Assembly: GCF_000350485.1 (NCBI RefSeq)
Contig: NZ_AORV01000033.1
Location: forward strand, 62,001-126,000
Direction: 5' to 3'
Origin: Ruminiclostridium cellobioparum subsp. termitidis CT1112
GTDB lineage: Bacteria; Bacillota; Clostridia; Acetivibrionales; DSM-1351
DNA length: 64,000 bases
Below are positions 38,789 through 48,297 of the stretch, piece by piece. Numbering within the stretch: the first letter of the stretch is position 1; each line of letters starts with the position of its first letter. Made by a program: the position numbers and the translations under genes. A model generated the notes under the pieces. It saw only the letters and a list, made by a program, of their open reading frames with translations, was not told the origin of the DNA and did no database searches.

Positions 38789-39409
38789 ATGTGCGGACGA
38801 TATGTTGTATTTACAGAGGAAGAAAATGAGGAACTGATAGAAATCCTTAGCGGCATAGACCAGCGGTATAAAAATGAAGCCCGGCAGGTGAAAACCGGTG
38901 AAATCTTCCCTACCGATACCGCACCGGTTATTACCGGCGGTCCCGGCAATTCAAGGAGCCTGCACCTTTTTAAATGGGGCTTTCCCAACTATATGAAATC
39001 AAGCGCTGTTATCATAAATGCAAGGTGCGAAACTCTCAATGAAAAGCCCACCTTTCGCAAGCTGCTTTCCACCGGCAGATGCCTCATACCTGCAAGCGGC
39101 TTTTACGAATGGAAAGCTGCCGACGGCCGGGCCGGAAAAAAAGACAAATACCTCATACGCGCTTCCGCTTCAAACCTCATGTATTTTGCAGGCTTGTACG
39201 GCAGCTTTTCAGATAGGACAGGCCTCCTCTCAACACGCTTTGTCATAATAACCACCGGCGCAAACCGGCAGATGTCGAGCATACATAACAGAATGCCGGT
39301 CATTCTTGACAAACCTGGGGCAACGGCCTGGATCAGCCCGTCCTGCACACCGGAGGACAGTCTTCTCAGGCCGTACGGCAGTGAACTGACCATCGGCAGG
39401 GTGGGATAG
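38789..39409 (+). CDS. SOS-response-associated peptidase (SRAP/YedK/HMCES)
   Basis: A 206-residue SRAP protein that covalently protects abasic sites in single-stranded DNA. The catalytic C2 after Met removal is in MCGRYVVF, with NARCETL and CLIPASGFYEWK carrying the conserved Arg, Glu and Asn residues, and the late histidine in IHNRMPVIL. It sits 1.4 kb from dinB, though no SOS box is apparent before it. GGAGG lies six bases before the ATG. Confidence 0.95.
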   Translation: MCGRYVVFTEEENEELIEILSGIDQRYKNEARQVKTGEIFPTDTAPVITGGPGNSRSLHLFKWGFPNYMKSSAVIINARCETLNEKPTFRKLLSTGRCLIPASGFYEWKAADGRAGKKDKYLIRASASNLMYFAGLYGSFSDRTGLLSTRFVIITTGANRQMSSIHNRMPVILDKPGATAWISPSCTPEDSLLRPYGSELTIGRVG

Positions 39410-39418
39410 AATTGTCTT

Positions 39419-40921
39419 TTATATTGCCACTCTTTCGGTACCGGGCATGTTAACAATCTTGCGATTGGATATTATGGAAAGCGGACCATGCCCACCGCAA
39501 ATTATACATGGTTTTTGTATGCTTTCACCTATTTCTTCGGCAAGGCTGGTTATCTGCTTTCTCATTTGGGTAGCTTTTACGGAATCTGAATTGACACTTC
39601 TCATCAGGTATGGTGCCAGAGAGTTAAACTCGGCACGTTCGGGACTGAAACCGCTTATGTTGACCAGAATATCTCCTGTAAAAGCTACTCCGAATTTTCT
39701 GCAGACAAAAACCATTTCGCCGTAAACATGACCTCCGCTGCCCTCATATACTTCAAATTCCAGATCTCCCACCGAAAAACTCCCTATATGCAGCAGTTCT
39801 TCGTGTTCTTCGGGAGTATCTCCGTCATCCAGAATTTTAAAATTATGTGTTTCGGGAGGTATATAGCCTGAAATTATACGGCTCAGTTTGCTGTAGCCAA
39901 GTCCGATGTCATTGTGTTCCCTGTAATCCGGAACACCTTCATACTGACGCCTTAAATTGTCGGCACTCTTCCTGTTCAAACATATTCCGGCATTCTCAAG
40001 TCTGGACAGCATACCGCAGTGGTCAACATCGGCATGGGAAATATAAACCCTTTTAATTCTTTTTTCCCAATCTTTAAAGAGACTGCTGAAAATTTCAAAC
40101 ATTTCCCCGGAATATATTGTGTAGCCGGTGTCCACAAGTACCAATTCGTCCTCCGTTTCCATAACATAAGTATTGCTGCCGCAGGGGGGCTGGATGTTGT
40201 ATAGCGTCACCAACGGGCTTATTTGTATCCTTTCAATGTCGGCATTAAAATTGCTGCCCCGATGCCGGCTTATAAAATTTGCAAACCGCCTTATATAGTC
40301 AAAAACCTTTTTGGGATTCTCCCCTTTTTCCTGAAGCACCTGCCAGATACGGTTGGATTCGGATATAAACTCCATTGTCGTTTCAGTGCTCAGATGCATT
40401 AGTTTTTGCATCTCATTTGCCAGGCGGATATAGAAAATCGTGTTGTCAAGGCTGTTTTCAGAGTCATCGTAATCTGTAATATCTATTTGATATACTTCAC
40501 TGATATCCTCAAGCAGCATCTTTATTACCTTTGGATTTTCTATGAGCAGTCCCATCTTGAAATTCTGGAACCCGGTATTGTTTGAGCTGGAATTAATGTA
40601 TGAAATATTTATGCCGTATCTGTCCAGTATCCTCAGAATAGGCAGTGCAGAACCTGGCTTGTCGGGTATCTTGATATTTACAACTACAACTCTGGTTTCC
40701 GAAATCTTTTCATTCAGGTAGCCGATATTTGCCAACTCCTCCGCTATTTTGGCCAGGTCGCCCTCCTGAGCTTCAACATCAATAAAGAGCGTATGAAGGT
40801 CAACAGCTTTATTATAGCTTACGCGGACAATATTTCCGTTATGGTTTGCTATTATTTTCGAGGCCAGCATAAATGCTCCTGTTTTATCCGGCATATTTGT
40901 AACATAAGTTTTTCTTGGCAT
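39419..40921 (-). CDS. ACT-domain and MBL-fold protein
   Basis: A 500-residue protein. Residues 1-70 and 80-150 look like two ACT domains (MPDKTGAFMLASKII, IPDKPGSALPILRIL); a helical linker follows, and an MBL-fold domain fills 240-500. The metal motif is SHADVDHCG, HxDxDH rather than HxHxDH, closer to the iron-binding HxExDH of flavodiiron proteins than to zinc hydrolases. A C-terminal histidine is in CGGHGPLS. The start at 40921 follows GGAGG at the end of the shared leader element. Function unknown. Confidence 0.82.
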   Translation of the reverse strand: MPRKTYVTNMPDKTGAFMLASKIIANHNGNIVRVSYNKAVDLHTLFIDVEAQEGDLAKIAEELANIGYLNEKISETRVVVVNIKIPDKPGSALPILRILDRYGINISYINSSSNNTGFQNFKMGLLIENPKVIKMLLEDISEVYQIDITDYDDSENSLDNTIFYIRLANEMQKLMHLSTETTMEFISESNRIWQVLQEKGENPKKVFDYIRRFANFISRHRGSNFNADIERIQISPLVTLYNIQPPCGSNTYVMETEDELVLVDTGYTIYSGEMFEIFSSLFKDWEKRIKRVYISHADVDHCGMLSRLENAGICLNRKSADNLRRQYEGVPDYREHNDIGLGYSKLSRIISGYIPPETHNFKILDDGDTPEEHEELLHIGSFSVGDLEFEVYEGSGGHVYGEMVFVCRKFGVAFTGDILVNISGFSPERAEFNSLAPYLMRSVNSDSVKATQMRKQITSLAEEIGESIQKPCIICGGHGPLSIISNRKIVNMPGTERVAI

Positions 40922-40980
40922 ATTAACCTCCAAGCCATGTTATGGCTTTGGGCCGACATTGCGGCCACAAAATGTAATGA
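40922..40980 (-). promoter_or_regulatory. shared leader element, copy 1 (before ACT-MBL gene)
   Basis: Read on the minus strand: TTTTGTGGCCGC, AATGTCGGCCC, AAAGCCATAACATGGCTT, GGAGGTTAATATG. GGCCG can pair with CGGCC, and AGCCAT with ATGGCT just before the Shine-Dalgarno. The alternative is GGC-CCAAA-GCC. The same block occurs at 45529-45580 and 53787-53840. Confidence 0.75.
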
Positions 40981-41081
40981 AATCTGTTCACGTATTATCC
41001 TTGTATTTATGCCGTCAGTATTGTTGCTGAAACAGCCTTTTTTATAATATCATATGTAACCCCGTATGGTAAGGTACTCGT

Positions 41082-41966
41082 TCACAACAAACTCAGCTGC
41101 CTGTCATAATAGCCCTTTTTGTACGCTGCAATAATATGCTCCATTTTATATAAAATCCCATACCGGCGGCACTCCTCCTTAAATACGGCTTTTAACTGTT
41201 TTGCCTTTGGTGAGTGGCATCCGTAGGAATCCCCGAATTCTTTGATATATAATTCCTTCTTTTTGGGAAACAGTTCATCAATTTTGGAATAAAACCACTC
41301 TCTTTGATTCATTCTCAGTGTCACTCCAAAGGCTGGATAAATAAATCTGGCACCGTTCTCATGGGCAAGCCTGACTATCCCTGTGATATTCTCTTCGGTG
41401 TCTTCTATAAACGGCAATATGGGCATCATTAAAATTCCTGTAAAAATCCCGCTGTCGCTGAGTTTTTTAATTGCGGCAAAACGTCTGGAGGATACGGGAG
41501 CATTGGGCTCCACCTTTTCAGCCAAACCGTCGTCACAGCTTGTAACGGTTATTTTAACAAGCACCGGCGAATGCTTTTGTATCTTTTTAAATATATCGAT
41601 ATCCCTTGCTGCAAGGTCGCTCTTTGTGGCGATGGAAATTCCGAAGCCGAATTGATTGATTATTTCCAGTGCTCCCCTTGTAAGCTCAAGCTGCTCTTCA
41701 AAAGGATTATAGGGATCACTCATGGCACCCGTTCCTATAACTCCTTTTTTACGTTTGGATTTTATATCACGATATATTAAATTAAGAGCATTTTCCTTTA
41801 CCTTCACCTCATCGAAACTGTCAATACGGTAGCAGTCGCTTCGGCTGTCGCAGTAAATACACCCATGATTACAACCCTTATATATATTCATGTTATAGTT
41901 GTTGCCAAACCAGTTATTATTCTCGGCATAACCTGAAATTATGGTTTTTGCTGGTATATACTCCAT
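41082..41966 (-). CDS. radical SAM protein, spore photoproduct lyase type
   Basis: A 294-residue radical SAM protein with the cluster motif KGCNHGCIYCDSRSDCY (CxxxCxxC) near residue 32-39 and SDPYNPFEE as the following family landmark. This matches the SplB-related family, whose founder repairs spore photoproduct in DNA. It lacks the N-terminal extension of SplB proper and may have another substrate. Proximity to dinB and SRAP fits DNA repair, by inference. Confidence 0.82.
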   Translation of the reverse strand: MEYIPAKTIISGYAENNNWFGNNYNMNIYKGCNHGCIYCDSRSDCYRIDSFDEVKVKENALNLIYRDIKSKRKKGVIGTGAMSDPYNPFEEQLELTRGALEIINQFGFGISIATKSDLAARDIDIFKKIQKHSPVLVKITVTSCDDGLAEKVEPNAPVSSRRFAAIKKLSDSGIFTGILMMPILPFIEDTEENITGIVRLAHENGARFIYPAFGVTLRMNQREWFYSKIDELFPKKKELYIKEFGDSYGCHSPKAKQLKAVFKEECRRYGILYKMEHIIAAYKKGYYDRQLSLL

Positions 41967-42078
41967 TTAAATCAACCTGTCTCCTCTACGTTTATAAAAT
42001 CCATTGACCATCCCCGTCAAACAAATAGCAGGAAAATTTCCGGTCTGCCGGTCGTCTTCCTGCTCTGCTGCCGTACGG

Positions 42079-42549
42079 CTATTCATTTAATGCAATATAA
42101 ATATGTATTTCCTGGTGATCCATATCGCCCGAATTGTTCTGGTATTCTTCAAAGTCACAGCTGTATTTCCTGTCAAGCTGCATGCTCCAAAGGTTTGTCC
42201 AAAATTCTCCCACTGCCCTCTGAACATGTCCCTTCACGGTAAATTTCGCGTAGGTTCCGGCAGGGATAGTCTTTGTAACCATTTTCCCCGGCAGCTCTCC
42301 GGCCTCGCTGATTTCACAGCAGGCCAAAAAGTTATAGGGTTTTGTGAAATCCCCTTCATAATCGGTATAAAGACCTATGCTCTTGGAATTTACCTTATTC
42401 TTAATCGCGGGATAACCATCATTCTTCAAAAATTCCTCCCAAACCCTTCCGATATCAGACATGGCCCGTCCGTTTTCATTGGTGGTTCTCACCAATAGAC
42501 CCGCTACTGTCATTTCGCACAAATTTACTGTTTCATAATTCATATTCAT
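42079..42549 (-). CDS. GyrI-like effector-binding domain protein
   Basis: A 156-residue protein of the SOUL/GyrI-like fold used by AraC- and MerR-type regulators to bind small molecules (AGLLVRTTNENGRAMSDIGRVW is near the N-terminus; here given by position, about 16-37). It lacks a DNA-binding domain. The start follows GGAG. It lies 95 bases downstream of the WYL regulator gene, on the same strand, and may be cotranscribed. Confidence 0.78.
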   Translation of the reverse strand: MNMNYETVNLCEMTVAGLLVRTTNENGRAMSDIGRVWEEFLKNDGYPAIKNKVNSKSIGLYTDYEGDFTKPYNFLACCEISEAGELPGKMVTKTIPAGTYAKFTVKGHVQRAVGEFWTNLWSMQLDRKYSCDFEEYQNNSGDMDHQEIHIYIALNE

Positions 42550-42644
42550 TGCCTGCACTCCTTTTAATATATTTTAATAAAAGGATAGCAGCCTTTATAT
42601 GACATCATTGTGTCATATTTAAATAAAAACACTGAACTTTCATA

Positions 42645-43553
42645 TTACAGCTGATGTGCATATTGCTTTAGTGTTTGTTCCAGCCTGTCGATTATAATAT
42701 TCCTGACATACTCGGGCTCAATAACTTTTGCCGCATTCCCGAAGGACAAAATATAGCCGTACACCCAATCGCTCTCAGGATAGGAGGCTGTCACCTCAAA
42801 GCTCCCGTCATGGTTTTGCCTTATACAGTTTTCATTAAATTCATCATATACACGGTATGCAACAGACTTATCCAGATGCAGTTTAAAATTTACCGTTCTG
42901 AAGTTTTCATCCCTGCGGGCATCAAAGGAGATTTCCATATCGGGTCTTTTTTGAAATGAATTGTCGGTAACCCGGACTTCCTTCATCCTTGTAAGTTTAA
43001 ATATCCTGAAATCCTCTTTGGACAGGCAATAGCTTTTCAAATACCAGGTTTTATCCTTGAACCAGAGCTGAACGGGTTCAACCTTCCTGCTGCTGCTTAG
43101 CCCGTATGAGCTTGAATAATCAAAACTTATTACCCTTTTATTGATTATGGCTGTCTTGATCAGATTAAATTTATTCCTGTTAGTTTCACCCCAATGTGAA
43201 AAATCCACATCAATCCAGTTATAGTCTTCCTTGTTAAAAAGAAGTCCCAATTTTGCTATCACATTATCCACTTCCGGATAGTGTACCGCGTTGAGGCCCT
43301 GAAGCGCAGCCAGAATTTCATTTTGTTCGGTGTCCGACAACAAGGACTTATTCAGTACAAAATTATCCAGAAGACTAATCCCTCCGCCCTTGCCCTTGCT
43401 CATATATATTGGGATACCTGCTTGGGAAAGCACATCAATGTCCCTGTAAATGGTTCGCACCGATACCTCAAAGCGCTCTGCCAATTCTTTCGCGGTTATT
43501 ATTTTTTTATCCAGCAAAATGTACACAATTTCAAATAACCTGTTAATCTGCAT
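42645..43553 (-). CDS. WYL-domain transcriptional regulator (YafY-like)
   Basis: A 302-residue regulator. The N-terminal HTH_11 motif (ITAKELAERFEVSVRTIYRD, about 18-37) is followed by a WYL domain (about 140-225) that binds nucleotides or oligonucleotides. The start at 43553 has GGAGGGCCTT before it; the open frame extends 28 residues further but without a site. Targets are unknown, the adjacent GyrI-like gene being one candidate. Confidence 0.88.
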   Translation of the reverse strand: MQINRLFEIVYILLDKKIITAKELAERFEVSVRTIYRDIDVLSQAGIPIYMSKGKGGGISLLDNFVLNKSLLSDTEQNEILAALQGLNAVHYPEVDNVIAKLGLLFNKEDYNWIDVDFSHWGETNRNKFNLIKTAIINKRVISFDYSSSYGLSSSRKVEPVQLWFKDKTWYLKSYCLSKEDFRIFKLTRMKEVRVTDNSFQKRPDMEISFDARRDENFRTVNFKLHLDKSVAYRVYDEFNENCIRQNHDGSFEVTASYPESDWVYGYILSFGNAAKVIEPEYVRNIIIDRLEQTLKQYAHQL

Positions 43554-43685
43554 AAGGCCCTCCATATTAATAATTATATCATCAGAACCTGACAGCTGCA
43601 TGTCATATTTATATTGACGCAAAAAAACAGTATTCACAAAAAGTGAATACTAAGATTGTCTTAAATATTTATTTTCCGGTAACAG

Positions 43686-43994
43686 TTATTTACCGTTTAC
43701 TGTCTCATATGGCCAGTCTTCAATACCTCCAAGGTCATATACCTTTGTATATCCCATAAGTGTGAGAACTTCCGCTGCTATGGCACTTTTGCCGCCGGTT
43801 GTGCAATAGACAAAAACAGCAGCATTTTTATCGGTAAGTTTAGCCGGTGCATCCTTATCAATACCTTCAACCGGAATCAGAATACTGTTCGGAAGGCGCT
43901 TCTCATTGTATTCCTCTTCAGTCCGTACATCCAGCAAAATGATCTTTTCGCCTTTATCAAGCCGTGCTTTAGCTTCCTCAGGTTTTATTTCCAT
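43686..43994 (-). CDS. rhodanese-like sulfurtransferase
   Basis: A 102-residue single rhodanese domain with the persulfide-carrying cysteine in FVYCTTGGKSA and DVRTEEEYNEKRLP near the N-terminus. It may move sulfane sulfur; the loop CTTGGKSA is six residues after Cys, as in active sulfurtransferases. No export signal. Confidence 0.92.
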   Translation of the reverse strand: MEIKPEEAKARLDKGEKIILLDVRTEEEYNEKRLPNSILIPVEGIDKDAPAKLTDKNAAVFVYCTTGGKSAIAAEVLTLMGYTKVYDLGGIEDWPYETVNGK

Positions 43995-44135
43995 TGCTTA
44001 ACTCCTTTGTTGACCGGTTTGTACCCATGCCGCTTTTTTATTTTCCGGCAGGAACGAAGCTTTTCTCCTGCGTACCGCAAACAGTATTTATAGTGCCCAA
44101 AAGAGATATATTAACAACTAATATTTTTTTCATGT

Positions 44136-44486
44136 TCAGCCCAATTTTTCTAAAAACTCAGAGCTTTTTTCAACACAGCCGACACATGAGAGCTTTTTAA
44201 GTCCCTTGATATTCCTGCACTCCAATGCTCCCGCATGCTCAAGGAAGTGTTTTTCCAATTCTTCCAGCCTGGAAGGATCTTTTTCATCCAGGATATACCT
44301 GACAGCGTAATAAGCGCCGCATAAGCCGCCGGGAGCTCTTCCTCCCCCGTAACCTTTAAAAGTATCCACCATAGACTCATCTATGTCAAAATCTTCTTTG
44401 AAAGCGCTCAATACAGCCTGTGCACAATTCATTCTGGAGCATCCGCTCTGGCCCGTATAATTATTTTTTGCTTTGACAGCCGACAT
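44136..44486 (-). CDS. C_GCAxxG_C_C family probable redox protein
   Basis: A 116-residue protein with the family cysteines in GCSRMNCAQAVL, GGLCGAYY, ECRNIKG and LSCVGCVEKS and the glycine-rich GYGGGRAPGG. The family is common in anaerobes and thought to be redox active, sometimes fused to membrane transporters. It is 140 bases upstream of the rhodanese gene on the same strand. Confidence 0.88.
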   Translation of the reverse strand: MSAVKAKNNYTGQSGCSRMNCAQAVLSAFKEDFDIDESMVDTFKGYGGGRAPGGLCGAYYAVRYILDEKDPSRLEELEKHFLEHAGALECRNIKGLKKLSCVGCVEKSSEFLEKLG

Positions 44487-44637
44487 ATAAAATACCTCCG
44501 GTATATTAATTTTAATACCTTAAACATATTTGTATTCACTTACACATTATAAATTGAATACATAACATTTGTCAATCGTTATATTCAAATATTACAATAT
44601 ATAATATGCATTATTTAATATTTTGTTACCACTTTAT

Positions 44638-45528
44638 TTATTTATTTTTACCGGTCAGAAATTCAATAAACTCCCGGATAAAATCATTCTGTACGTCATC
44701 CTGATATATGATGTTAAATTCTCTGATTATTTTAACACCTTTAATTGGTATTATTTTTAATGTCCCAGCCTCTGTTTCCTGCCTTACAGCCTCCCTGGAG
44801 ATCACCGTGTACCCCAGATCGGCCCCGACCAGAGATTTAATTGCCCCTATACTGCCCACCTCCATGTATACTTTTATTTCCTCAAGGCTTATACCAAGCT
44901 CCAGCAGCCTGTTTTCAAATATTATTCTGGTTCCGGAGCCCTTCTCCCGCATTATCAGCTTTCCGCCGGTAATTATATCGGCAAGCTCCACCTCCCCATT
45001 CTTAGCAAGCTCACTCAGGGGCGATACAGCTAAAACCAGTTCGTCATCCTTTAATTTTTTATATTTGAACCTGGTCTTATCAAAAGGACCTTCCACGATT
45101 CCAACATCAAATTGTCCGAAACTTAACCTTTTTATGATTTCTTCCAGATTATAAACATGCAATATAATATCAATGTTTTCATACAGCCGTTTGTGCTCTC
45201 CAAGCAGTCCGGGCAGAACAAATTCTCCGATAGTCAGCGTCGCTCCTATATCATACCGTTTGACAACTGCAGATTTATTTATCAGCGCCCTCTGAAATTT
45301 CAATGAATTTGCTTCCAGTTCCTTTGCATACTTTAACAGCATTTCGCCTTCTTCAGTCAATATTATCTGCCTTCCTTTTTTCTTTATAAGCTGTACGCAG
45401 TAATACTCCTCCAGCTGCTTAATGTGCTGGGTAACGGCCGGCTGGGTCATGTTCAGAATTTCAGCCGTCCGTGTATAATTCCTGAGTCTTGCAACACTTA
45501 TAAAAGTGAGAAGTTTGGAATCAAACAT
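44638..45528 (-). CDS. LysR family regulator, probably of sulfur metabolism
   Basis: A 296-residue LysR regulator. The winged helix (residues 1-60) contains YTRTAEILNMTQPAVTQHIK, and the effector domain has a periplasmic-binding-protein fold. It is divergent from a YeiH-family permease gene, the common CysL/YeiE-type layout, so it probably controls that gene. The start at 45528 lies at the end of the shared leader element, with GGGAGG seven bases before it. Confidence 0.9.
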   Translation of the reverse strand: MFDSKLLTFISVARLRNYTRTAEILNMTQPAVTQHIKQLEEYYCVQLIKKKGRQIILTEEGEMLLKYAKELEANSLKFQRALINKSAVVKRYDIGATLTIGEFVLPGLLGEHKRLYENIDIILHVYNLEEIIKRLSFGQFDVGIVEGPFDKTRFKYKKLKDDELVLAVSPLSELAKNGEVELADIITGGKLIMREKGSGTRIIFENRLLELGISLEEIKVYMEVGSIGAIKSLVGADLGYTVISREAVRQETEAGTLKIIPIKGVKIIREFNIIYQDDVQNDFIREFIEFLTGKNK

Positions 45529-45580
45529 GTTAACCTCCCAAGCCATGTTGTGGCTTTAAGCCACAGCGCGGTCACAAAAA
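45529..45580 (-). promoter_or_regulatory. shared leader element, copy 2 (before LysR gene)
   Basis: Minus strand: TTTTTGTGACCGCGC, TGTGGCTTAAAGCCAC, AACATGGCTTGGGAGG, TTAACATG. GTGGC-TTAAA-GCCAC is a perfect hairpin. Alternatively AGCCA pairs with TGGCT right before the Shine-Dalgarno. Similarity to copy 1 continues upstream through ATTTCATTA to about 45590. Confidence 0.75.
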
Positions 45581-45764
45581 TAATGAAATTTGTCCACTGC
45601 AATCATAAATTATTTTTATATATTTATAATAAATCATAATTTGTAATTATAGTACATAACCACTAAAATATCTATAGAAAATATTTTGCATTGGAAATCA
45701 TAAATATTTTTGTGTGCCGGCCGGCATAATAAATTTGACAATGAAAGGCAGAGTGGAACTCAAA

Positions 45765-46772
45765 ATGATCTGGTTAAGAAGAAATATCGCAGGAATTTTA
45801 CTTTCGTTATCGCTTGCAATTGCGGCATCATGGCTTGGGAGATTGTTTCCTGTGGTAGGCGGACCTGTATTTGGGATAGTTTTAGGAATTTTGATCAGCA
45901 ACTTCGTTGGCAAACCGGAATGGGCAAAATCAGGTGTAAAATTCACCTCAAAAAAAGTTCTTCAATACGCAATAATTTTGCTGGGTGCAGGATTAAGCCT
46001 GACCCAGGTTTGGAAAACAGGTATGGAATCTCTGTATATAATGCTTGCTACACTCTCTATTGCATTTATAACGGCATATGCTTTTGGAAAGCTGCTGAAG
46101 ATACCGTATAATCTTACTACTCTGATCGGCGTTGGAACGGCAATATGCGGAGGCTCGGCAATTGCCGCAGTTTCGCCGGTGATAGAAGCAGAGGAAAAAG
46201 AAGTTGCCTATTCCATATCCACCATATTCTTTTTTAATATTATAGCAGTACTGATATTTCCTCCGCTTGGGCATTTGATCGGCTTTTCGGATAAAGCTTT
46301 CGGTTTGTGGGCCGGCACCGCTGTAAATGATACTTCCTCGGTAGTTGCAGCCGGCTATGCTTTCAGCAGCATGGCGGGAGAATATGCGACAATAGTCAAG
46401 CTGACCCGGACCACCATGATAATTCCGGTTTCCTTAATATTTGCCGCTGTTACAATGCTGAAAAAAAGAAATGCTGCAAAAACAGGCGGGATGGTTAATT
46501 ATAACTTCAGGCAGATTTTTCCCTGGTTTATTGTCGGTTTCCTTGCCACCTCGCTTTTGAATACACTTTCTGTAATTACTCCTTCAATGGCGGCCCACCT
46601 GTCCTCAGCCGGCAAATTTATGATTGTCATGGCATTGTCGGCAGTGGGGCTCAGTGCAGATTTCAAGGAGATGCTGAAAACCGGTTTCAAGCCTTTGCTG
46701 CTGGGCTTGCTGGTGTGGATGGCCGTTTCGGCCGCCAGCATAGGTGTACAGCTTATTACGGGACAAATGTAA
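45765..46772 (+). CDS. YeiH/UPF0324 family permease (putative sulfate exporter family)
   Basis: A 335-residue membrane protein with about ten helices and the family blocks LFPVVGGPVFGIVLGILI, VGTAICGGSAIAAVSP and GTAVNDTSSVVAAG. These are annotated as putative sulfate or sulfonate exporters; transport has rarely been shown. The start at 45765 aligns with the usual N-terminus (charged residues then GILL); an ATG at 45741 is possible and neither has a strong site. It is divergent from the LysR gene and 53 bases upstream of the TSUP gene. Confidence 0.88.
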   Translation: MIWLRRNIAGILLSLSLAIAASWLGRLFPVVGGPVFGIVLGILISNFVGKPEWAKSGVKFTSKKVLQYAIILLGAGLSLTQVWKTGMESLYIMLATLSIAFITAYAFGKLLKIPYNLTTLIGVGTAICGGSAIAAVSPVIEAEEKEVAYSISTIFFFNIIAVLIFPPLGHLIGFSDKAFGLWAGTAVNDTSSVVAAGYAFSSMAGEYATIVKLTRTTMIIPVSLIFAAVTMLKKRNAAKTGGMVNYNFRQIFPWFIVGFLATSLLNTLSVITPSMAAHLSSAGKFMIVMALSAVGLSADFKEMLKTGFKPLLLGLLVWMAVSAASIGVQLITGQM

Positions 46773-46825
46773 ATTGGTTTTCTGATATATTTACAAAGTA
46801 TTAAAGTATATAAAAGGGGTTTTAT

Positions 46826-47641
46826 ATGTATCAATTATTTTGGCTAATACCTTTGGGATTTATGGTAGGGACATTCGGCACGCTGATTGGGGCAGGCGGA
46901 GGTTTTATCCTTGTACCTGTCATGCTGCTTCTCTACCCGGATAAGAGTCCTGAAACCATCACCGCCATATCTCTGGCAGTTGTATTTTTTAATTCACTGT
47001 CGGGCTCTGTAGCTTATGCCCGGATGAAAAAAATTGACTACAAATCCGGTATTATTTTTTCAATAGCAACCTTACCCGGATCGATTTTAGGTTCTCTTGC
47101 CACCTCTCTCATACCCCGGAATATTTTCAACCTGATCTTCGGAGTGATATTGTTAATAGGGTCTGTTTACCTCTTTATAAAACCTCAGAGCAAGAACCGG
47201 GACAGAAAGTCTGCAAAAGGCGATGTAATCCGGTCTGTCACTGATATCGACGGAGTGGTTCATACCTTTTCCTACAATCCTGTACTTGGGATTGTGATAA
47301 GTGTACTGGTGGGATTTCTCTCAAGCCTTTTAGGCATTGGGGGAGGTATCATCCACGTTCCGGTCATGATTCAGGTGCTTAATTTCCCGGTACATCTTGC
47401 CACTGCCACCTCCCATTTTGTTTTGGCCTCCATGTCCTTTTCCGGAAGTATGGTTCATTTGGCAACAGGGGTATTATCGAGCGGACTCATGCAAACAGCG
47501 GGCCTTTCCATAGGTGTATTATTTGGTGCACAGCTGGGTGCCCGCCTTTCAAAGAGACTTAAAGGCGGATGGATTGTGAGGAGCCTGGCTCTGGCACTTG
47601 GAATTGCCGGTATCAGGATTTTAATCATGGTATTTATTTAG
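46826..47641 (+). CDS. TSUP (TauE/SafE) family permease
   Basis: A 271-residue membrane protein with eight helices and two related halves (GTLIGAGGGFILVPVML and SLLGIGGGIIHVPVM). TauE and SafE members export sulfite, sulfoacetate or related anions. It sits directly behind the YeiH-family gene, supporting sulfur-anion transport. GGGG precedes the ATG. Confidence 0.92.
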   Translation: MYQLFWLIPLGFMVGTFGTLIGAGGGFILVPVMLLLYPDKSPETITAISLAVVFFNSLSGSVAYARMKKIDYKSGIIFSIATLPGSILGSLATSLIPRNIFNLIFGVILLIGSVYLFIKPQSKNRDRKSAKGDVIRSVTDIDGVVHTFSYNPVLGIVISVLVGFLSSLLGIGGGIIHVPVMIQVLNFPVHLATATSHFVLASMSFSGSMVHLATGVLSSGLMQTAGLSIGVLFGAQLGARLSKRLKGGWIVRSLALALGIAGIRILIMVFI

Positions 47642-47728
47642 TACTGGAATTTTTTTGAATCCTGTATTAGTATTATAATTAGCATAATATAAATAGTTAA
47701 AAGGAAAATAGTTAAAAGGAGTTTTTAT

Positions 47729-48238
47729 ATGAATAAATTTATTGAAATCAGTTCTGAGAAGTTTGATCAGAGCCCATTTCGGATTATAGGTCATGACTGG
47801 ATGCTTGTGACTGCCAAAAAAGCGGATAAAGTCAATACCATGACTGCCTCCTGGGGAGGTCTCGGCGTGATGTGGGCTAAAAATGTATCTTTCATAGTTA
47901 TTCGTCCGCAGCGTTTTACCAAGGAGTTTATTGACAGCTCGGAGCAGTTTTCCCTCTCTTTCCTGGACGGAAGCTTTAAAAAGCAGTTGGGATACCTTGG
48001 TGCGGTTTCGGGCAGGGACGAGGATAAGATTGGCAAAACGGAATTGATAGTTTCTTATGACAATGGTGTTCCCTATTTTGACGAGGCAAAAACCGTTATT
48101 ATATGCAAAAAGCTGTATGCCCAGGAATACAAGCCGGAATGCTTTATTGATACCGAGCTTGACTCCAAATTCTATCCCGATTCCGACCATCATACACTCT
48201 ATATTTCAGAAATTCAAAAAATACTTGTACGCGAATAA
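47729..48238 (+). CDS. flavin reductase-like, FMN-binding protein
   Basis: A 169-residue split-barrel flavoprotein of the flavin_reduct family (DWMLVTAKKADKVNTMTASW, about residues 28-47, then FIVIRPQRFTKEFID). Such proteins either supply reduced FMN to two-component monooxygenases or act as oxygen-independent reductases. No monooxygenase (SsuD) is in the window. GGAG lies seven bases before the ATG. Confidence 0.85.
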   Translation: MNKFIEISSEKFDQSPFRIIGHDWMLVTAKKADKVNTMTASWGGLGVMWAKNVSFIVIRPQRFTKEFIDSSEQFSLSFLDGSFKKQLGYLGAVSGRDEDKIGKTELIVSYDNGVPYFDEAKTVIICKKLYAQEYKPECFIDTELDSKFYPDSDHHTLYISEIQKILVRE

Positions 48239-48240
48239 GC

Positions 48241-48289
48241 AAAAGTCCCATATCGTGAAGCATTTTTCAGCTGCCGGTATGGGACTTTT
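48241..48289. terminator. bidirectional terminator
   Basis: AAAAGTCCCATA (48241-48252) pairs perfectly with TATGGGACTTTT (48278-48289). It separates the convergent flavin reductase and GGDEF-EAL genes. Confidence 0.85.
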
Positions 48290-48297
48290 CCAATAAT

